Origin: Phlegmacium glaucopus
Lineage: Eukaryota; Basidiomycota; Agaricomycetes; Agaricales; Cortinariaceae
DNA: 64,000 bases
NCBI GenBank assembly: GCA_015039465.1
Contig: MU130707.1
Coordinates: forward strand, 16,048 to 80,047
Direction: 5' to 3'
Shown: in pieces, positions 32,450 to 44,419 of the stretch
How positions within the stretch are numbered: the stretch's first letter is position 1
Layout of the letters: each line of letters begins with the position of its first letter
Program-made: the position numbers and the translations under genes
The notes under the pieces: model-generated
The model's input: the letters and a program-made list of their open reading frames with translations, nothing else
Database searches by the model: none
What the model was told of the DNA's origin: nothing

Positions 32450-33510
32450 AAAATCACACAACTGGTGGGTCTGCGATTAAACGCAGGGAGTTGCTATATG
32501 CGCGTTAATGTGGATTTGACCACCTCCTGTGTTCGATCTGTCTGCGTATATGCAGTGCACCATCGTCTTGAGTTGAATGGATGGTCTGAGTGTGATAAGA
32601 GTTGATCGGATTCAGCTGGCATACTTGTACCATCCGATCTGTACGCGAAGAGGGTTGTTTTAAACGGGGAGATGAATAGAGGGCGGTGAGCTTACGGTGA
32701 CGAGGAGATAGTCAAGTAGCTTAGAACCCTTGGTCTTCAGCCAGGCACATATTCTTCGCGGCCCTCGTCACCTCCATCCGCCATAAGTCCCGGCTTTCTC
32801 TATCTTTTCGGTCCATGTGCAGACCCGAATAATATGACTTAGAATCTATGATCAATCTGAGTTGTGAATGAGGTTGAAAAAATATGTCCAGTATCACTCT
32901 ACCCAGATTTTGACACTGTGCAGTCCTACAACTCGTCAGATATGGCGATATGGTGACATACAATGGCGATCCTGATTGGCCCGATGACCGTCATGCACAC
33001 ACGTACGAAACCAACAAAGGAGTACTTGTAAAACAGGCATATTCAATGATAAAAAAGCATGGCACATCCAGCAGCACCGTCGAGTGTTATGAGTTTGATT
33101 TATCGTTGAGTAGCAATGCTATTCGAGGGCTAGACGGTGTACTGAGATGATGATATTCCATTCCCGAGTTCGAAAAATATGTTGGTGGTGGCGGCCGATT
33201 CAACAGAGAATATCGTTGGTGATCCGTTGGACACTGACCAGCGACGGATATTGGGTAGTGGGATCGAGGTCCGAGTCTAAAGGTAATAAAAAACTCGACA
33301 ATTCAATGTTGACAACCATGGTAGAATATGAAATCTATTCGGAATGAATACAGACAGTACCTAAAACCTGAATCAAGGTAAGATAACGCATGCGGTGAGA
33401 TTGACTACTTACTATTGACCTTCTAGCAAGAACGTCATTCTGACCCTAATTCAATGTCTCCATGCTATAAATTTAACGTTCCATTCCATTAGGGTGCGTA
33501 TACGAACGGG
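32450..33510 (-). other. Module 3, first copy
   Basis: Contains the minus-strand segment VILDIFFQPHSQLRLIIDSK then MDRKDRESRDLWRMEVTRAA (32721-32900), recurring in other units. Upstream on the same strand are ALDPTTE-like and KSNSYTRR-like segments, here frame-broken. It lies downstream of gene 1 copy C. Unknown function; could be part of one spliced gene with module 2. Confidence 0.45.
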
Positions 33511-33696
33511 TATGGCGAAGGAATCGCCAACATCGATGAGCGCCAACCAAACAAGATGGCTGAGAGAGAGAGACACGTTCCACAGATCATTCAGTCTTCC
33601 CACGCTTGACCAATAATATCAGGGTGTTTATGTCTATGTCACGGCGTACAGCTAGCTATATGATCATCTATCTGCCATCTGGATATCATCACTTGG

Positions 33697-34923
33697 TCAG
33701 ACGCCAGTATTATCGTCTCTATTCTCCTGGGTGGCAATACCGACATCTTCGGTTTCTGGTATTGAATTTGGACTGTTATCTGCAAAGCGCAAACTTCCGA
33801 CGGTCGATTCTGTCATGGATTTGTTGTGGTAGAAAGACAATCCCATTGAGACCCGCACCAGGAGGATTGTAGGTGATATACCCTAGACATATCCATCTTA
33901 TAAGTAAGATAGGAAGTAACAATGACTGGTTTGTAATCACATGGATCATTTGTTGGATAGGTATGAGGATAAGAAGGGGTTTATTGGCAGTGTCTCTCGA
34001 CACAATGGTAACCACGAACCGAGCCAATTGGACAGAAAATAATATCATGCTAGATTCAGTTAGTATCATTATGATAGGTAGAAGTTTTCTCCTGCCAGTG
34101 GCGCCCAAAATTTGGTGGTCCGAGGTGGACTTGACTTCACGGTGCATATTGAAGAACTTAAAGACGATTAAGCCCGTCACCAGAGCAGTCACGACCATGG
34201 ACATGGCGACACCTGCCACACCCAGCCAAATCGCCCAGTAAGGTTCCAGAAGTTTGTGTGAGAGAATGTATAGTGAGTTGGTACTTGCTAGCCACATAGC
34301 TAGAGGCAATAAATTGAAATTGGCTAGTCAAATAAGACAGGTTGACTGACCTAAGAATATGACTGCTAAGATTGAAGGAAGGATCACGACACGGATATTG
34401 CAACCCCACATAATCCAGCAACGGTAGATCTTTGAAAAATTGCATGAATAAAATAAATGGTCATAAATGGTAGGTATAGTTTATGCGTACTAGGATACAT
34501 TGAGCTATAAAGTCGCAGAAACCGATTGTTGTGTTTTCAATGATATATATGTGGAATGCGGCCGTTGCCCAATTGCCGTCAACCTGCACAACTGGAAGAG
34601 TAAGTTATTGTAACCGACGGACTTGTTACTTACTGGTAACATGAAAGATATTACATCGCAAATAGGAGCAACAGCAGATAAAACATACAGAACACACAAA
34701 GCATAGAAAATGATATTCTTTGTCTGGCAATTGCCTTTTTGCGATGACCGGTGATCTAAATACATGGCGAATATGCCAGAGTAGAGTCCTGGGACAGGTT
34801 TAAGTTAATGTTACGCTTCGTTAGTAGGGGCCGTGAAAGTTGTATATATATGTATGTCTTACCGTAGAAAAAGCCTTCGAGGCAAAGTCCAAGGAACTGA
34901 AAGGCTGCGTCGCTTAGCTTCAT
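33697..34923 (-). CDS. Orphan seven-helix membrane protein, copy C
   Basis: Starts MKLSDAAFQFLGLCLEGFFY, exon 1 34923-34863, exon 2 from 34788 (LYSGIFAMYL, NIIFYALCVLYVLSAVAPI). Exon 3 is VDGNWATAAFHIYIIENTTI then GFCDFIAQCIL, exon 4 the signature IYRCWIMWGCNIRVVILPSI, exon 5 AMWLASTNSLYIL..., GVAMSMVVTALVTGLIVFKF, LGATGRRKLLPIIMILTESS, ILFSVQLARFV, IQQMIH; the last exon is GISPTILLVRVSMGLSFYH.... The same six-exon structure as copy B. A TGA at 33697-33699 replaces an Arg codon of the other copies, so the acidic tail is shortened by about a dozen residues. A TATA-like TTATATAA lies ~45 nt upstream of the start. Confidence 0.8.
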
Positions 34924-35260
34924 GACTTCGTGTCTGTTGTAATGAACTTGCATCTCTCATCCTTCCTTTATATAAGAAACTAGCATCCATATCAAATATA
35001 GTGACTGAGATAAAACTTGAGGTTCGTCATGATCGTAACAAACCGTCGCACCCATAATCGTAATCCGATTTTCGGTCAGGTAGGAATGCATGCTGCAATC
35101 GCCATGTCTGTATACCAAGTAGTGTGAGGCAGAAGATGGTTACGCATCTGTCTTATTGTTGGTAACCGAGTGTTCCGAGGGTAAGTAGCCTGGCCTCTTG
35201 ATAGCCTCAGACTCCCCTCATTGAAATTTGTCTACAGAAAGATGGTCATGATAGTGGTTG

Positions 35261-36420
35261 TCATATCAATGAATTTACGATGTAGCTGTACCACTTCGTA
35301 GGCGTTGATATATTAACATTTGAAGTATCAATAGTAATTTTGATGGTGAAGGATCTGGCGACAGATATTCCATGGATACCTTTATCGAAGCTGTTATTTA
35401 AGTTTGAGTTTATTTCAGCCTGAGGTATGTTCGCAATATTCTTCACAACTAAGCTTACTGATAATCGGTGCCAGTACTACGCGGAGTACTTCTGATCAAT
35501 CCATCAAGAAAACTAGTAAAGGGGTCTTCGGATTCGGTTGGATGTGAACAATGTGCCAGAGGACTCCCTGAGAGGAGCCTATGATGCCGCTTCATCCGTG
35601 CATGCCTATCTATGAATGTAGTTAGTCAAAGCCAGAATATCAAAAATTCACCTGTAAAAATCTCTGTAAGATGTTGGTACTAGCATAATAAAAAGGTTCA
35701 CTGGCAGTACGGCACGTATCATATTTGAAGGGGACATAAAACCTGACCTCGGAAGACTGACTGGTTGATTTTCCGTTATTTGCGATGGATTCGACGAATA
35801 AGGTCCAATCCAGGTATTGATATGATGGCTATACGATGACGTGGTTTCTGGCTTCCTATTTGACGTAAACTCACCTCTGTCAGATTCGAACACCTAGTTA
35901 CAACTAGAATCACAAAAACAACAGATTCAATGAACGGCACCTAAATTGTTGTTGTTGGAGTGACGCCCCATGCTGTGCTTGATGAAGGCCTAATCCCGTT
36001 GTTGATATAGGTAGCCCAATGATGACAGGGTTTGTTGCATTGGATATAGTAGACGCAAAGTGAGTTACAACAGCTCACCTCCATCAAATAGATTTGAACA
36101 ACGCCGAATCTATGATAAATTTGAAATGTCGCTTTACTGATGATTAACACTCGATCAACACTGCCATCTCGACCTCATTAATATTTGGGGGGAGATTAAC
36201 GATTATGAACGGAGTCTGCAGATGACGAGATAATGTTGTTATCCATATGTACTGTTGCTTTGAGTTGGACTGACCTTGCCCTATACTCTAACATCTTTTG
36301 ATGGCCTTTTATGACTCGGTATATGATAAGGGAATGTAAAAAACACAAAAATTAGGGGAGAGAAGATGCTGAAACAATGATTTGAGTATTCGAAGACGAA
36401 ATGTGAATATGAAATATGTT
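35261..36420 (-). CDS. Module 2 (gene 2), copy in unit C, probably decaying
   Basis: Minus-strand spliced coding segments of unknown family: VPFIESVVFVILVVTRCSNL (a hydrophobic helix, ~35875-35940), then after a short intron WTLFVESIANNGKSTSQSSE and VRFYVPFKYDT..., ASTNILQRFLQ (35648-35830), then after another intron YWHRLSVSLVVKNIANIPQA and GIHGISVARSFTIKITID ending near 35261. A TAG interrupts the last segment just before YWHRLS relative to units D and E, and a 1-nt deletion shifts the upstream segment near 36380. Looks like a membrane-anchored or secreted protein in origin. Function unknown. Confidence 0.4.
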
Positions 36421-36439
36421 AAAGAGTCGTATGGCTGTC

Positions 36440-37553
36440 CTATTTTGTTATGTGCAAAATCACACAAGTGGTAGGTCTACGTTTAATAGCGGTAAGCTGC
36501 TGTATGCGCGTTAATGTGGATTTGAGCTGACCTTTTGTGTTCAATCTTTCTGCGTATATGCAGTGCACCATCGTCTTGAGTTGAAGGGATGGTCTGAGTG
36601 TGATAAGAGAGTTGACCGGATTCAGCTGGCATGTGGTAAGCTTACTTGTACCATCCGATTTGTATGCGAAGAGTGTTGTTTTAAACGGGGAGATGAATAC
36701 AGGACAGTGAGTTTATGTTGACGAGGAGATAATCAAGTAGTCTAGAACCTTGGTCTTCAGCAAGGCACATATCTTTGCGGCCCTCGTCGCCTGCATCCGC
36801 CATAAGTCCCGGATTTCTCTATCCTTTCGGTCCATGTCCAGGCCAGAATAATATGACTTAGAACCTATGATCAATCTGAGTCGTGAATGAGGTTGAAAAA
36901 ATATGTCCAGTATCACTCTACCCAGGTTTTGACAGTGTGCAGTCCTACAACTTGACAGACATGGCGATCCTGATTGGCCCGATGATCGACATCCACACGT
37001 AAGAAACCAACAAATGAGTATTTGAAAACGGGCAAATTCAATGATAAAAAAGCACAGCACATCCAGCAGCACCGTCGAGTGTATGAGTTTGATTTATCGT
37101 TGAGCAACAATGCTATTCGAGGGATAGACGGTCTAGTGAGATGACGATATCCCATTCCCGAGTTCGAAAAATATGTTGGTGCTGGCGGCCGATTGTCCAG
37201 AAAATATTTTGGTGATTCGTTGGACACTGACCAGCGACGGACATTCGGTAGTGGGATCAAGGTCTGAGTCCAAAAGTAATAAAAAACTCGATAATTCAAT
37301 TTTGACTACAATGGTAGAGTATGGAATCTATTCTGAATGAAGGCAGACAGTACCTAAACCTTGAATCAAGTTTAGGATAACGCATGCGGTGAGATTGAGT
37401 ACTTACTATTGACCTTCCAGCAAGGACGTCATTCTGGCCCTGATTCAATGCCTCCAGGCTATAAACTTCCAGTCTAGTGTGTATACGAACGGGTATGGCG
37501 AAGGAATCGCCAAATCGATGACACAAGATGGAGAGACACGTTCCACAGATCAT
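36440..37553 (-). other. Module 3, unit D
   Basis: Best-preserved copy. On the minus strand: LDPTTECPSLVSVQRI (37200-37260), SNSYTRRCCWMCCAFLSLNL and FKYSFVGFLRVDVDHRANQD (36960-37080), then GRVILDIFFQPHSRLRLIIG, MDRKDREIRDLWRMQATRAA, KICALLKTKVLDYL (36713-36940). Candidate introns with GT-AG ends sit between these blocks. No single reading frame joins all. The hydrophobic stretch could be a membrane helix. No known family recognised. Confidence 0.4.
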
Positions 37554-37604
37554 TCAGTCTTCCCACGCTTGACCAATAATATCAGTGTTTATGTCTATGT
37601 ACAG

Positions 37605-38866
37605 CTAAGCGATATCTACCATCTGGATATCGTCACTTATTCGAACCCCAGTATCATCGTCTCTATTCTCCTGGGGCAAAATACCGACATCTTCCGTTTC
37701 CGGTATTGAATTTGGACTGTTAGCTGCAAAGCGCAAACTTTCGACGGTCGATTCTGTCATGGATGTCTCGTCGTAGAAAGACAATCTCATTGAGACCCGC
37801 ACCAGGATGATTGTAGGTGTTATACCCTAGACATATCCACATTATCAGTAAGGTAGGGGAGTAGCAATGACTGGTGTTGTAATCACATGGAGCATTTGGT
37901 GGATAGGAACGATGACAATATAAGCGTCCATGGCAGCGTTCATGGTTTGAAGAAAGGAAAGCACGAGCCGAGCCAACTGGATAGAAAATAATACCACGCT
38001 AGATTCAATTAGTATCATTATGATAGGCAGGAGTTTTCTCCCCCCGGTGGCGCCCAAAGTTTGGTCGTCCGAGGTGGACTTGACTTCACGGTACACATTG
38101 AAGAACTTAAAGACGATTAAGCCTGTCACCAGAGCATTCACGATCATAGACAGGCCGACACCTGCCACATCCAGCCAAGGCCCCCAGCTGGATGACACAA
38201 GTTGGTCTGAGAGAATGGACTGTGAGTTGGCAGCCGCTAGCCACATAGCTAGGGGTAATAGATTGAAATTAGCCAGTCAAATAAGATTTCTTAACTGACC
38301 TAAGAATGCGACTGTTAAGATTGAAGGAAGGATCACCACACGGATATTGCAACCCCACATAATCCAACAACGATAGATCTTTGAAGGATTGCATGAATAG
38401 TTGCATGAATAAAACAAATGGCAGGTATAGGTTATGCTTACTAGGATAGATTGAGCTATGAAGTCGCAGAAACCGATCATTGTGTTTTCAATAATATCTA
38501 AATGTAGTGACGTTGTCTGATTGCTGTCAAGCTGCACAACTGAAAGAGTAAGATATTGTCACCGACGGACTGGTTACTTACCGAAAATATTACATTGCAA
38601 ACAACAACAGCAGTAGATAAAACATACAGAGCGCACAAAGCATAGAAAATGTTATTTTTAGTCCGGCAATTGTCTTTTTGCGATGCCCAGTGCTGTAAAT
38701 ACATGGCGAATATGCCAGAGTAGAGTCCTGGGACAGGTTCAGGTTAATATTATTACGCTTCGTTAGTGGGGGTCGTGAAAGTTGTAGAATATATATATAT
38801 CTTACCGTAGAAAAGGCCTTCGAGGCAAAGTCCAAAAAGGACAAAGTCTTCACGAGTTAGCTTCAT
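37605..38866 (-). CDS. Orphan seven-helix membrane protein, copy D
   Basis: Complete six-exon gene: MKLTREDFVLFGLCLEGLFY, LYSGIFAMYLQHWASQKDNC, NNIFYALCALYVLSTAVVVC, LDSNQTTSLHLDIIENTMIG, FCDFIAQSIL, IYRCWIMWGCNIRVVILPSI, AMWLAAANSQSILSDQLV..., GVGLSMIVNALVTGLIVFKF, ALGATGGRKLLPIIMILIES, VLFSIQLARLVLSF, IVPIHQMLH, then GITPTIILVRVSMRLSFYDE and an acidic tail ending QMVDIA, stop TAG at 37605-37607. Intron 5 starts GTGATT and ends CTAG as in copy B. Seven hydrophobic segments. Followed on its strand by module 3 of the next unit. Confidence 0.82.
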
Positions 38867-39218
38867 GACTTCGTGTCTGTTGTAATGACCTATTGCATCT
38901 TTGACCCTTCCTTTATATAAGAGTTTAGCATCCATATCAAATACAGTGACCTAAGATAAAACTTGAGGTTCGTGATGATCTTAATAAACTGTCGCAGTCA
39001 TAATCGTAATCCGATTTTCGGTCAGATCGGAATGCAATGCCGCATCGCCATGTATACATGCTAACTAGTTTGAGGCAGAAAATGGTTACGCATCTGTCTC
39101 ATCTTTGGTAACCGAGTGTCCTGAGCGTAAGTAGTTTGAGACTAGCTGAGTCTAGCTCCCTCCATCGAAATCTGTTTACAGAAAGATGATCATGATAGTG
39201 ATTATCATGTCGATCAAT

Positions 39219-40330
39219 TTACGACATAGCTATACTTACTACTCTATAGGTATTGATATTTGAAATATCAATAGTAATTTTGATGGTGAAGGATCTGGCG
39301 ACAAATACTCCATGGATACCTTCATTGAAACTGTTGTATAAGTTTGAACTTATTTTAGCCTGAGGTATGTCCGCAATATTCTTCACAACTAAGCTCACTG
39401 ATAATCGGTGCCAATACCACTTGGGGTAACTCCTGATCAATCCATCAAGAAGTGGTCTTCGGATTCGGTTGGATGTGAACGATGTGCTAGAGGACTCTCT
39501 GAGAGGAGCCTATGCCGCGTGCATGCCTATCTATGTATGTAGTTAGTCAAAGCCAGAATATCAAGAACCCACCTGTAAAAATCTCTGTAAGATGTTGGTA
39601 CTAGCATAATTGAAAGGTTCAGTACGGCGCGTATCATATTTGAAGGGGACATCAAACCTGACCTCGGAAGACTGATTGGTTGACTTTCCGTTATTTGCGA
39701 TGGATTCGACGAATGAGGTCCAATCCAGGTATTGATATGATGGCTATACGATGACGTGGTTTCTGGCTTCCTATTTGACGTAAACTCACCTCTGTTAGAT
39801 TCGAACACCCAGTTACAACTAGAATCACAAAAACAACAGATTCAATGAACGGCACCTAAATTGTTGGAGTGACGCCCCATGCTGTGCTTGATGAAGGCCT
39901 AATCCGGTTGTTGATATAGGTAGCCCGATGATGACAGGGTTGTTGCATTGGATCTAGTAGACGCGAAGTGAGTTATTGACTCGTTTCTTTTCTTTTCGAC
40001 AACAGCTATCTATGATAGATTTGAAATGTCGCTTTTCTGATGATTAACACCCGATCAACACTGCCATCCCGACCTCATTAATATTCGGGGGAAGATTAAC
40101 GATTATGAACGGACTCTGCAGATAACGAGATAACGTTGTTATCCATACGCACTGTTGCTTTAAGTTGGACTCACCTTGCCCTATGCTCTAACATCTCTTG
40201 ATGGCCTTTTACGACTCGATATTTAACAAGGGAGTGTAAAAAGCACCAAAACGAGGGGGAAGATGCTGAAAACAATGAACTGAGTATTCGCAAGACGAAC
40301 TGTGCATTTGAAATGTACTAAGGTCGATGG
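39219..40330 (-). CDS. Module 2 (gene 2), copy in unit D
   Basis: Segments on the minus strand: VPFIESVVFVILVVTGCSNL (ending at a GTGAGT donor near 39790), YQYLDWTSFVESIANNGKST and EVRFDVPFKYDTRRTEPFNY, ASTNILQRFLQ (39570-39740), then GLIRSYPKWYWHRLSVSLVV, KNIADIPQAKISSNLYNSFN, GIHGVFVARSFTIKITIDIS (39219-39450), stop TAA. The longest clean version of gene 2: no in-frame stop after the membrane segment. Upstream exons (39860-40330) are uncertain. One hydrophobic helix and an extended, beta-rich-looking C-terminal part. I do not recognise the family. Confidence 0.45.
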
Positions 40331-41480
40331 CTGTTCTGCTAGGTCCAAAAATGTGAGTGGTGGGTCTACGATTAAACGCAGTAAGTTGCTGTATGCGCGT
40401 TAATGTGGACTTGACCGACCTTTCGTGTTCGATCTTCCTGTGTATATGCAGTGCACCATCGTCTTGCAGGTATGAGTTGAAGGGTAAGAAAGAATGGTCT
40501 GAGTGTGATAAGAGAGTTGATCCAATTTAGCTGGCATGTGGTAAGCTTACTTGTACCATCCGATTTGTATGGTAAGAGGGTCATTTTGAACGGGGAGATG
40601 AATAGACGGCGGTGAGTTTACGTTGACGAGGAGATAGTCAAGTAGCCAAGAACCTTGGTCTTCAGCCAGACGCATATTCTTGCGGCCCTCATCACCTCCA
40701 TCCGCCATAAGACCCGGCTTCCTCTATCTTTTCGATCTATCCAAGGTCTCACCTACATGAACCCCAGCCCGAATAATATGATTAAGAACCTATAATCAAT
40801 CTGAGACGTGAATGGGGTTGAAAAAATATGTCCAGTATCACTCTACCCAGGCTCTGACAGTGTGCAGTCCTACAACTTGACATACATCGCGACTTGGTGA
40901 TATACAATGGCGATCCTGATTGGCCCGATGACCGCCATCCACACGTACGAAACCGACAAAAGAGTATTTGAAAACAGATATATTCGATCATAAAAAGCAC
41001 TGCACATCCAGCAGCACCGTCGAGTGTATGAGTTTGATTTATCGTTGAGCAGCAATGCTGTTCGAGGGATAGACGGTCTACTGATATGACGATATTCCAT
41101 TCCCGAGTTCGAAAATATGTTGGTGCTGGCGGCCGATTTACCAGAGAATATTTTGGGGATTCGTTGCACACTGACCAGCGACGGACATTCGGTAGTGGGA
41201 TCAAGGTCCGAGTCCAAAGGTAATAAAGACCTCGACAATTCAATTTTGACTACCATGGTAGAGTATGAAATATATTCGGAATGAAGACAGACGGTACCTA
41301 AAACTTGAATCAAGGTAAGATAACGCATGCGGTGAGGTTGACTACTTACCTATTGACCTTCCAACAAGAACGTCATTCTGACCCTAATTCAATGTATCCA
41401 TGCTAGAAACTTAAGGTTCCATTCCAGTATACGAACGGATATTGCAAAGGAATCGCCAAAATCGATGAGCGCCAACCAAA
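40330..41480 (-). other. Module 3, unit E
   Basis: Minus-strand blocks VVKIELSRSLLPLDSDLDPT, TECPSLVSVQRIPKIFSG (41140-41260), RRCCWM, GRVILDIFFQPHSRLRLIIG (40790-40850) and, in another frame after an indel near 40750, RVLWRMEVMRAARICVWLKT (40640-40710). Same arrangement as the unit D copy but with more frame breaks. Confidence 0.4.
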
Positions 41481-41595
41481 CAAAATTGCTGAGAGATATA
41501 CGTTCTGACTTCTACTGACCATTCAGTCTTCCCACGCTGGACCAATAATATCAGGGTGTTTATGTCTATGTACAGCTAGCTATATCTGGATCTCG

Positions 41596-42842
41596 TCACT
41601 TATTAGTATCATCGTCTCTACTCTCCTGGGACCGGGTGGCAATACCAACATCTTCCGCTTCCGGTATTGAATTTCGACTGTTTTCTGCAAAGTGCAAACT
41701 TTCGACGGTCGATTCTGTCATGGATGTCTCGTCGTAGAAAGACAATCTCATTGAGATCCGCATCAGCATGATTGTAGGTGCTATACCCTAGACAGATCCA
41801 CGTTATCAGTAAGATAGGAAGTAACAATGACTGATGTTGTAATCACATGGAGCATTTGGTTGATAGGCTGGATGATAAGAAGGGTTGTATGAGCAGTGTA
41901 TGTGGGCACAATATCAATCACGAGCCGAGCCAATTGGATAGAAAATAATATCGCGCTAGATTCAATTAGTATCATTATGATAGGCAGGAGCTTTCTCCTG
42001 CCAGTGGCGCCCAAAGTCTGGTCGTCCGAGGTGGACTTGACTTCACGGTACACGTTGAAGAACTTGAAGACAATTAAGCCCGTCACCAGAGCATTCACGG
42101 CCATGGACAGGGCGACACCTGCCGGGATCATCCAATCCATCCGGGTGCGTGACAGGAGTTGCCAGTGCTCCGAGAGAAAGTATCCTGAGCTGGTACCTAC
42201 TAGCCACATAGCTAGAGGTAATAAATTGAAATTGGCTAGTCAAATAAGATACGTTGACTGACCTATAAATGTGATTGTTAAAATTGAAGGAAGGATCACG
42301 ACACGGATATTGTAACCCCACATAATCCAACAACGATAGATCTTTGGAGAATTGTAAGAAGAATTGCGCGAATAAAATAAAGGATAGATGCGTACTAGGA
42401 TAGCTTGAGCCATGAGGTCGCAGAAACCAATCATTGTGTTGTTAATAATATATATATTATGGAGTGTGGCCACTTCCAGTTGTCCCTGTTGCCAGTGTAT
42501 GACGTCAACCTGCACAACTGAAAGCGTAAGTTATCGTTACCGACGGACTGGTTACTTACGACAAATATTAGATAGCAAAAAGCAACAGCAACCGATAAAA
42601 CATATAGAGCACACAGAGCACAGAAAATGACTTTTTTTGTCCGGCAATGGTTGCCTTTTTGCGATGACCAGTGTTGTAAATACATGGCAAATATTCCAGA
42701 GTAGAGTCCTGGCACAGGTTCAAGTTAATGTTACGCTTCCTTAGTAGGGGCCGTGAAAGTTGTAGAATATATATATCTCACCGTAGAAAAAGCCTCCGAT
42801 GCATAGTCCCAAAAAGTAAAAGTCTTCAATGGGTATTTTCAT
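41596..42842 (-). CDS. Orphan seven-helix membrane protein, copy E
   Basis: Complete: MKIPIEDFYFLGLCIGGFFY (exon 1 donor GTGAGA), LYSGIFAMYLQHWSSQKGNH, VIFCALCALYVLSVAVAFCY, VDVIHWQQGQLEVATLHNIY, NTMIGFCDLMAQAIL, IYRCWIMWGYNIRVVILPSI, AMWLVGTSSGYFLSEHWQLL, RMDWMIPAGVALSMAVNALV, LGATGRRKLLPIIMILIESS, AILFSIQLARLVIDI, IQPINQMLH, GIAPTIILMRISMRLSFYDE and a short acidic tail ending DDDTNK, stop TGA at 41596-41598. Exon 3 is longer than in copy F, the most variable loop between copies. Confidence 0.82.
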
Positions 42843-43242
42843 GACTTCGTGTCTGTTGTAATGACCTATCGCATCTCTGACCCTTGCCTTATATAAGAGT
42901 CTAGCATCCATATCAAATATAGCGATTGAGATAAAACTTGAGGTTCGTGATGATCGTAACAAACTGTCGCAGTCATTAATCGTAATCCAATTTTCGGTCA
43001 GGTTGGACTGCATCCCACATCGCCATGTACACATGCTAACTAGTTTGAGGCAGAAAATGGTTACGCATCTGTCTCATCTTTGGTAACCGAGTGTGCTGAG
43101 TGTAAGTAGTTTGAGACTAGCTGAGTCTGGCTCCCTCCATCGAAATCTGTTTACAGAAAGTTGATCATGATAGTGATTATCATGCATCATGTCGATCAAT
43201 TTACGACATAGCTATACTTACTACTCTATAGGTATTGATATT

Positions 43243-44410
43243 TCAAATATCAATAGTAATTTTGATGGTGAAGGATCTGGCGACAAATATTCCATGGATA
43301 CCTTTATCGAAGCTGTTGTTTAAGTTTGAATTTAGTTTAGCCTGAAGTATGTTCGCAATATTCTTCACAACTAAGCTCACTGATAATCGGTGCCAATACC
43401 CACGTTGAGTACTCCTGATCAATCCATCAGGAAAACTAGTAAAGTGGTCTTCGGATTCGGTTGGAACTTGGATGTGAACGATGTGCCAGAGGACTCCTTG
43501 AGAGGAGCCTATGCCGGTTCGTCCGTGGATGCCAATCTATGTATGTAGTTAGTCAAAGCCAGAATATCAAAGGCTCACCTGTGAGAATCTCTCTAAGATG
43601 TTGGTACTGGCATAATTAAAAGGTTCAGTACGGCTCGTATCATATTTGAAGAGGACATCAAACCTGACCTCGGAAGACTGACTGGTCGACTTTCCGTTAT
43701 TTGCGATGGATTCGACGAATGAGGTCCAATCCAGGTATTGATATGATGGCTATACGATGATGGGTTTCTGAAGGATGAAGGGGGTAGACTTGATAGACGG
43801 CAAGTGAGTCTCTGGCTTCCCATTTTTGACGTAAACCTCTGTTAGATTCGAACACCCAGTTACAACTAGAATCACAAAAACCACAGATTCAATGAACGTG
43901 ACCTAAATTGTTGTTGTTGGATTGACGCCTATGCTGTGCTTGATGAAGGTCTAATCTCGTTGTTGATATAGGTAGCCCGATGATGACAGAATTGTTGCAT
44001 TGGATCTAGTAGACGCAAAGTGAGTCATTGACTCCTTTTCTTTTCTTTTCCACAACAGCTCACCTCTATCCAATAGATGTGAACAACGCCGAATCTATGG
44101 TAAATTTGAAATGTCGCCTTACTGATGATTAACACTCGATCAACACTGCCATCTTGACCTCATTAATATTTGGGGAAAGATTAACGATTATGAACGGAGT
44201 CTGCAGATGACGAGATAACATTGTTATCCATATGTACTATTGCTTTGAGTTGGACTGACCTTGCCCTATACTCCAACATCTTTTGATGGCCTTTTATGAC
44301 TCGGTATATGATAAGGGAGTGTAAAAAACACAAAAATTAGGGGAGAGAAGATGCTGAAACAATGACTTGAGTACTCGAAGACGAAATGTGAATATGAAAT
44401 ATATTAAAGT
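43243..44410 (-). CDS. Module 2 (gene 2), copy in unit E
   Basis: Minus strand: VTFIESVVFVILVVTGCSNL (43845-43902), YQYLDWTSFVESIANNGKST, EVRFDVLFKYDTSRTEPFNY, ASTNILERFSQ (43595-43745), then GVLWHIVHIQVPTESEDHFT, SFPDGLIRSTQRGYWHRLSV, SLVVKNIANILQAKLNSNLN, GIHGIFVARSFTIKITIDI, stop TGA at 43243-43245. A ~50-bp insertion follows the membrane segment (around 43770-43800), altering the intron there. Otherwise parallel to units C and D. Function unknown. Confidence 0.42.
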
Positions 44411-44419
44411 TGTGTGGCT

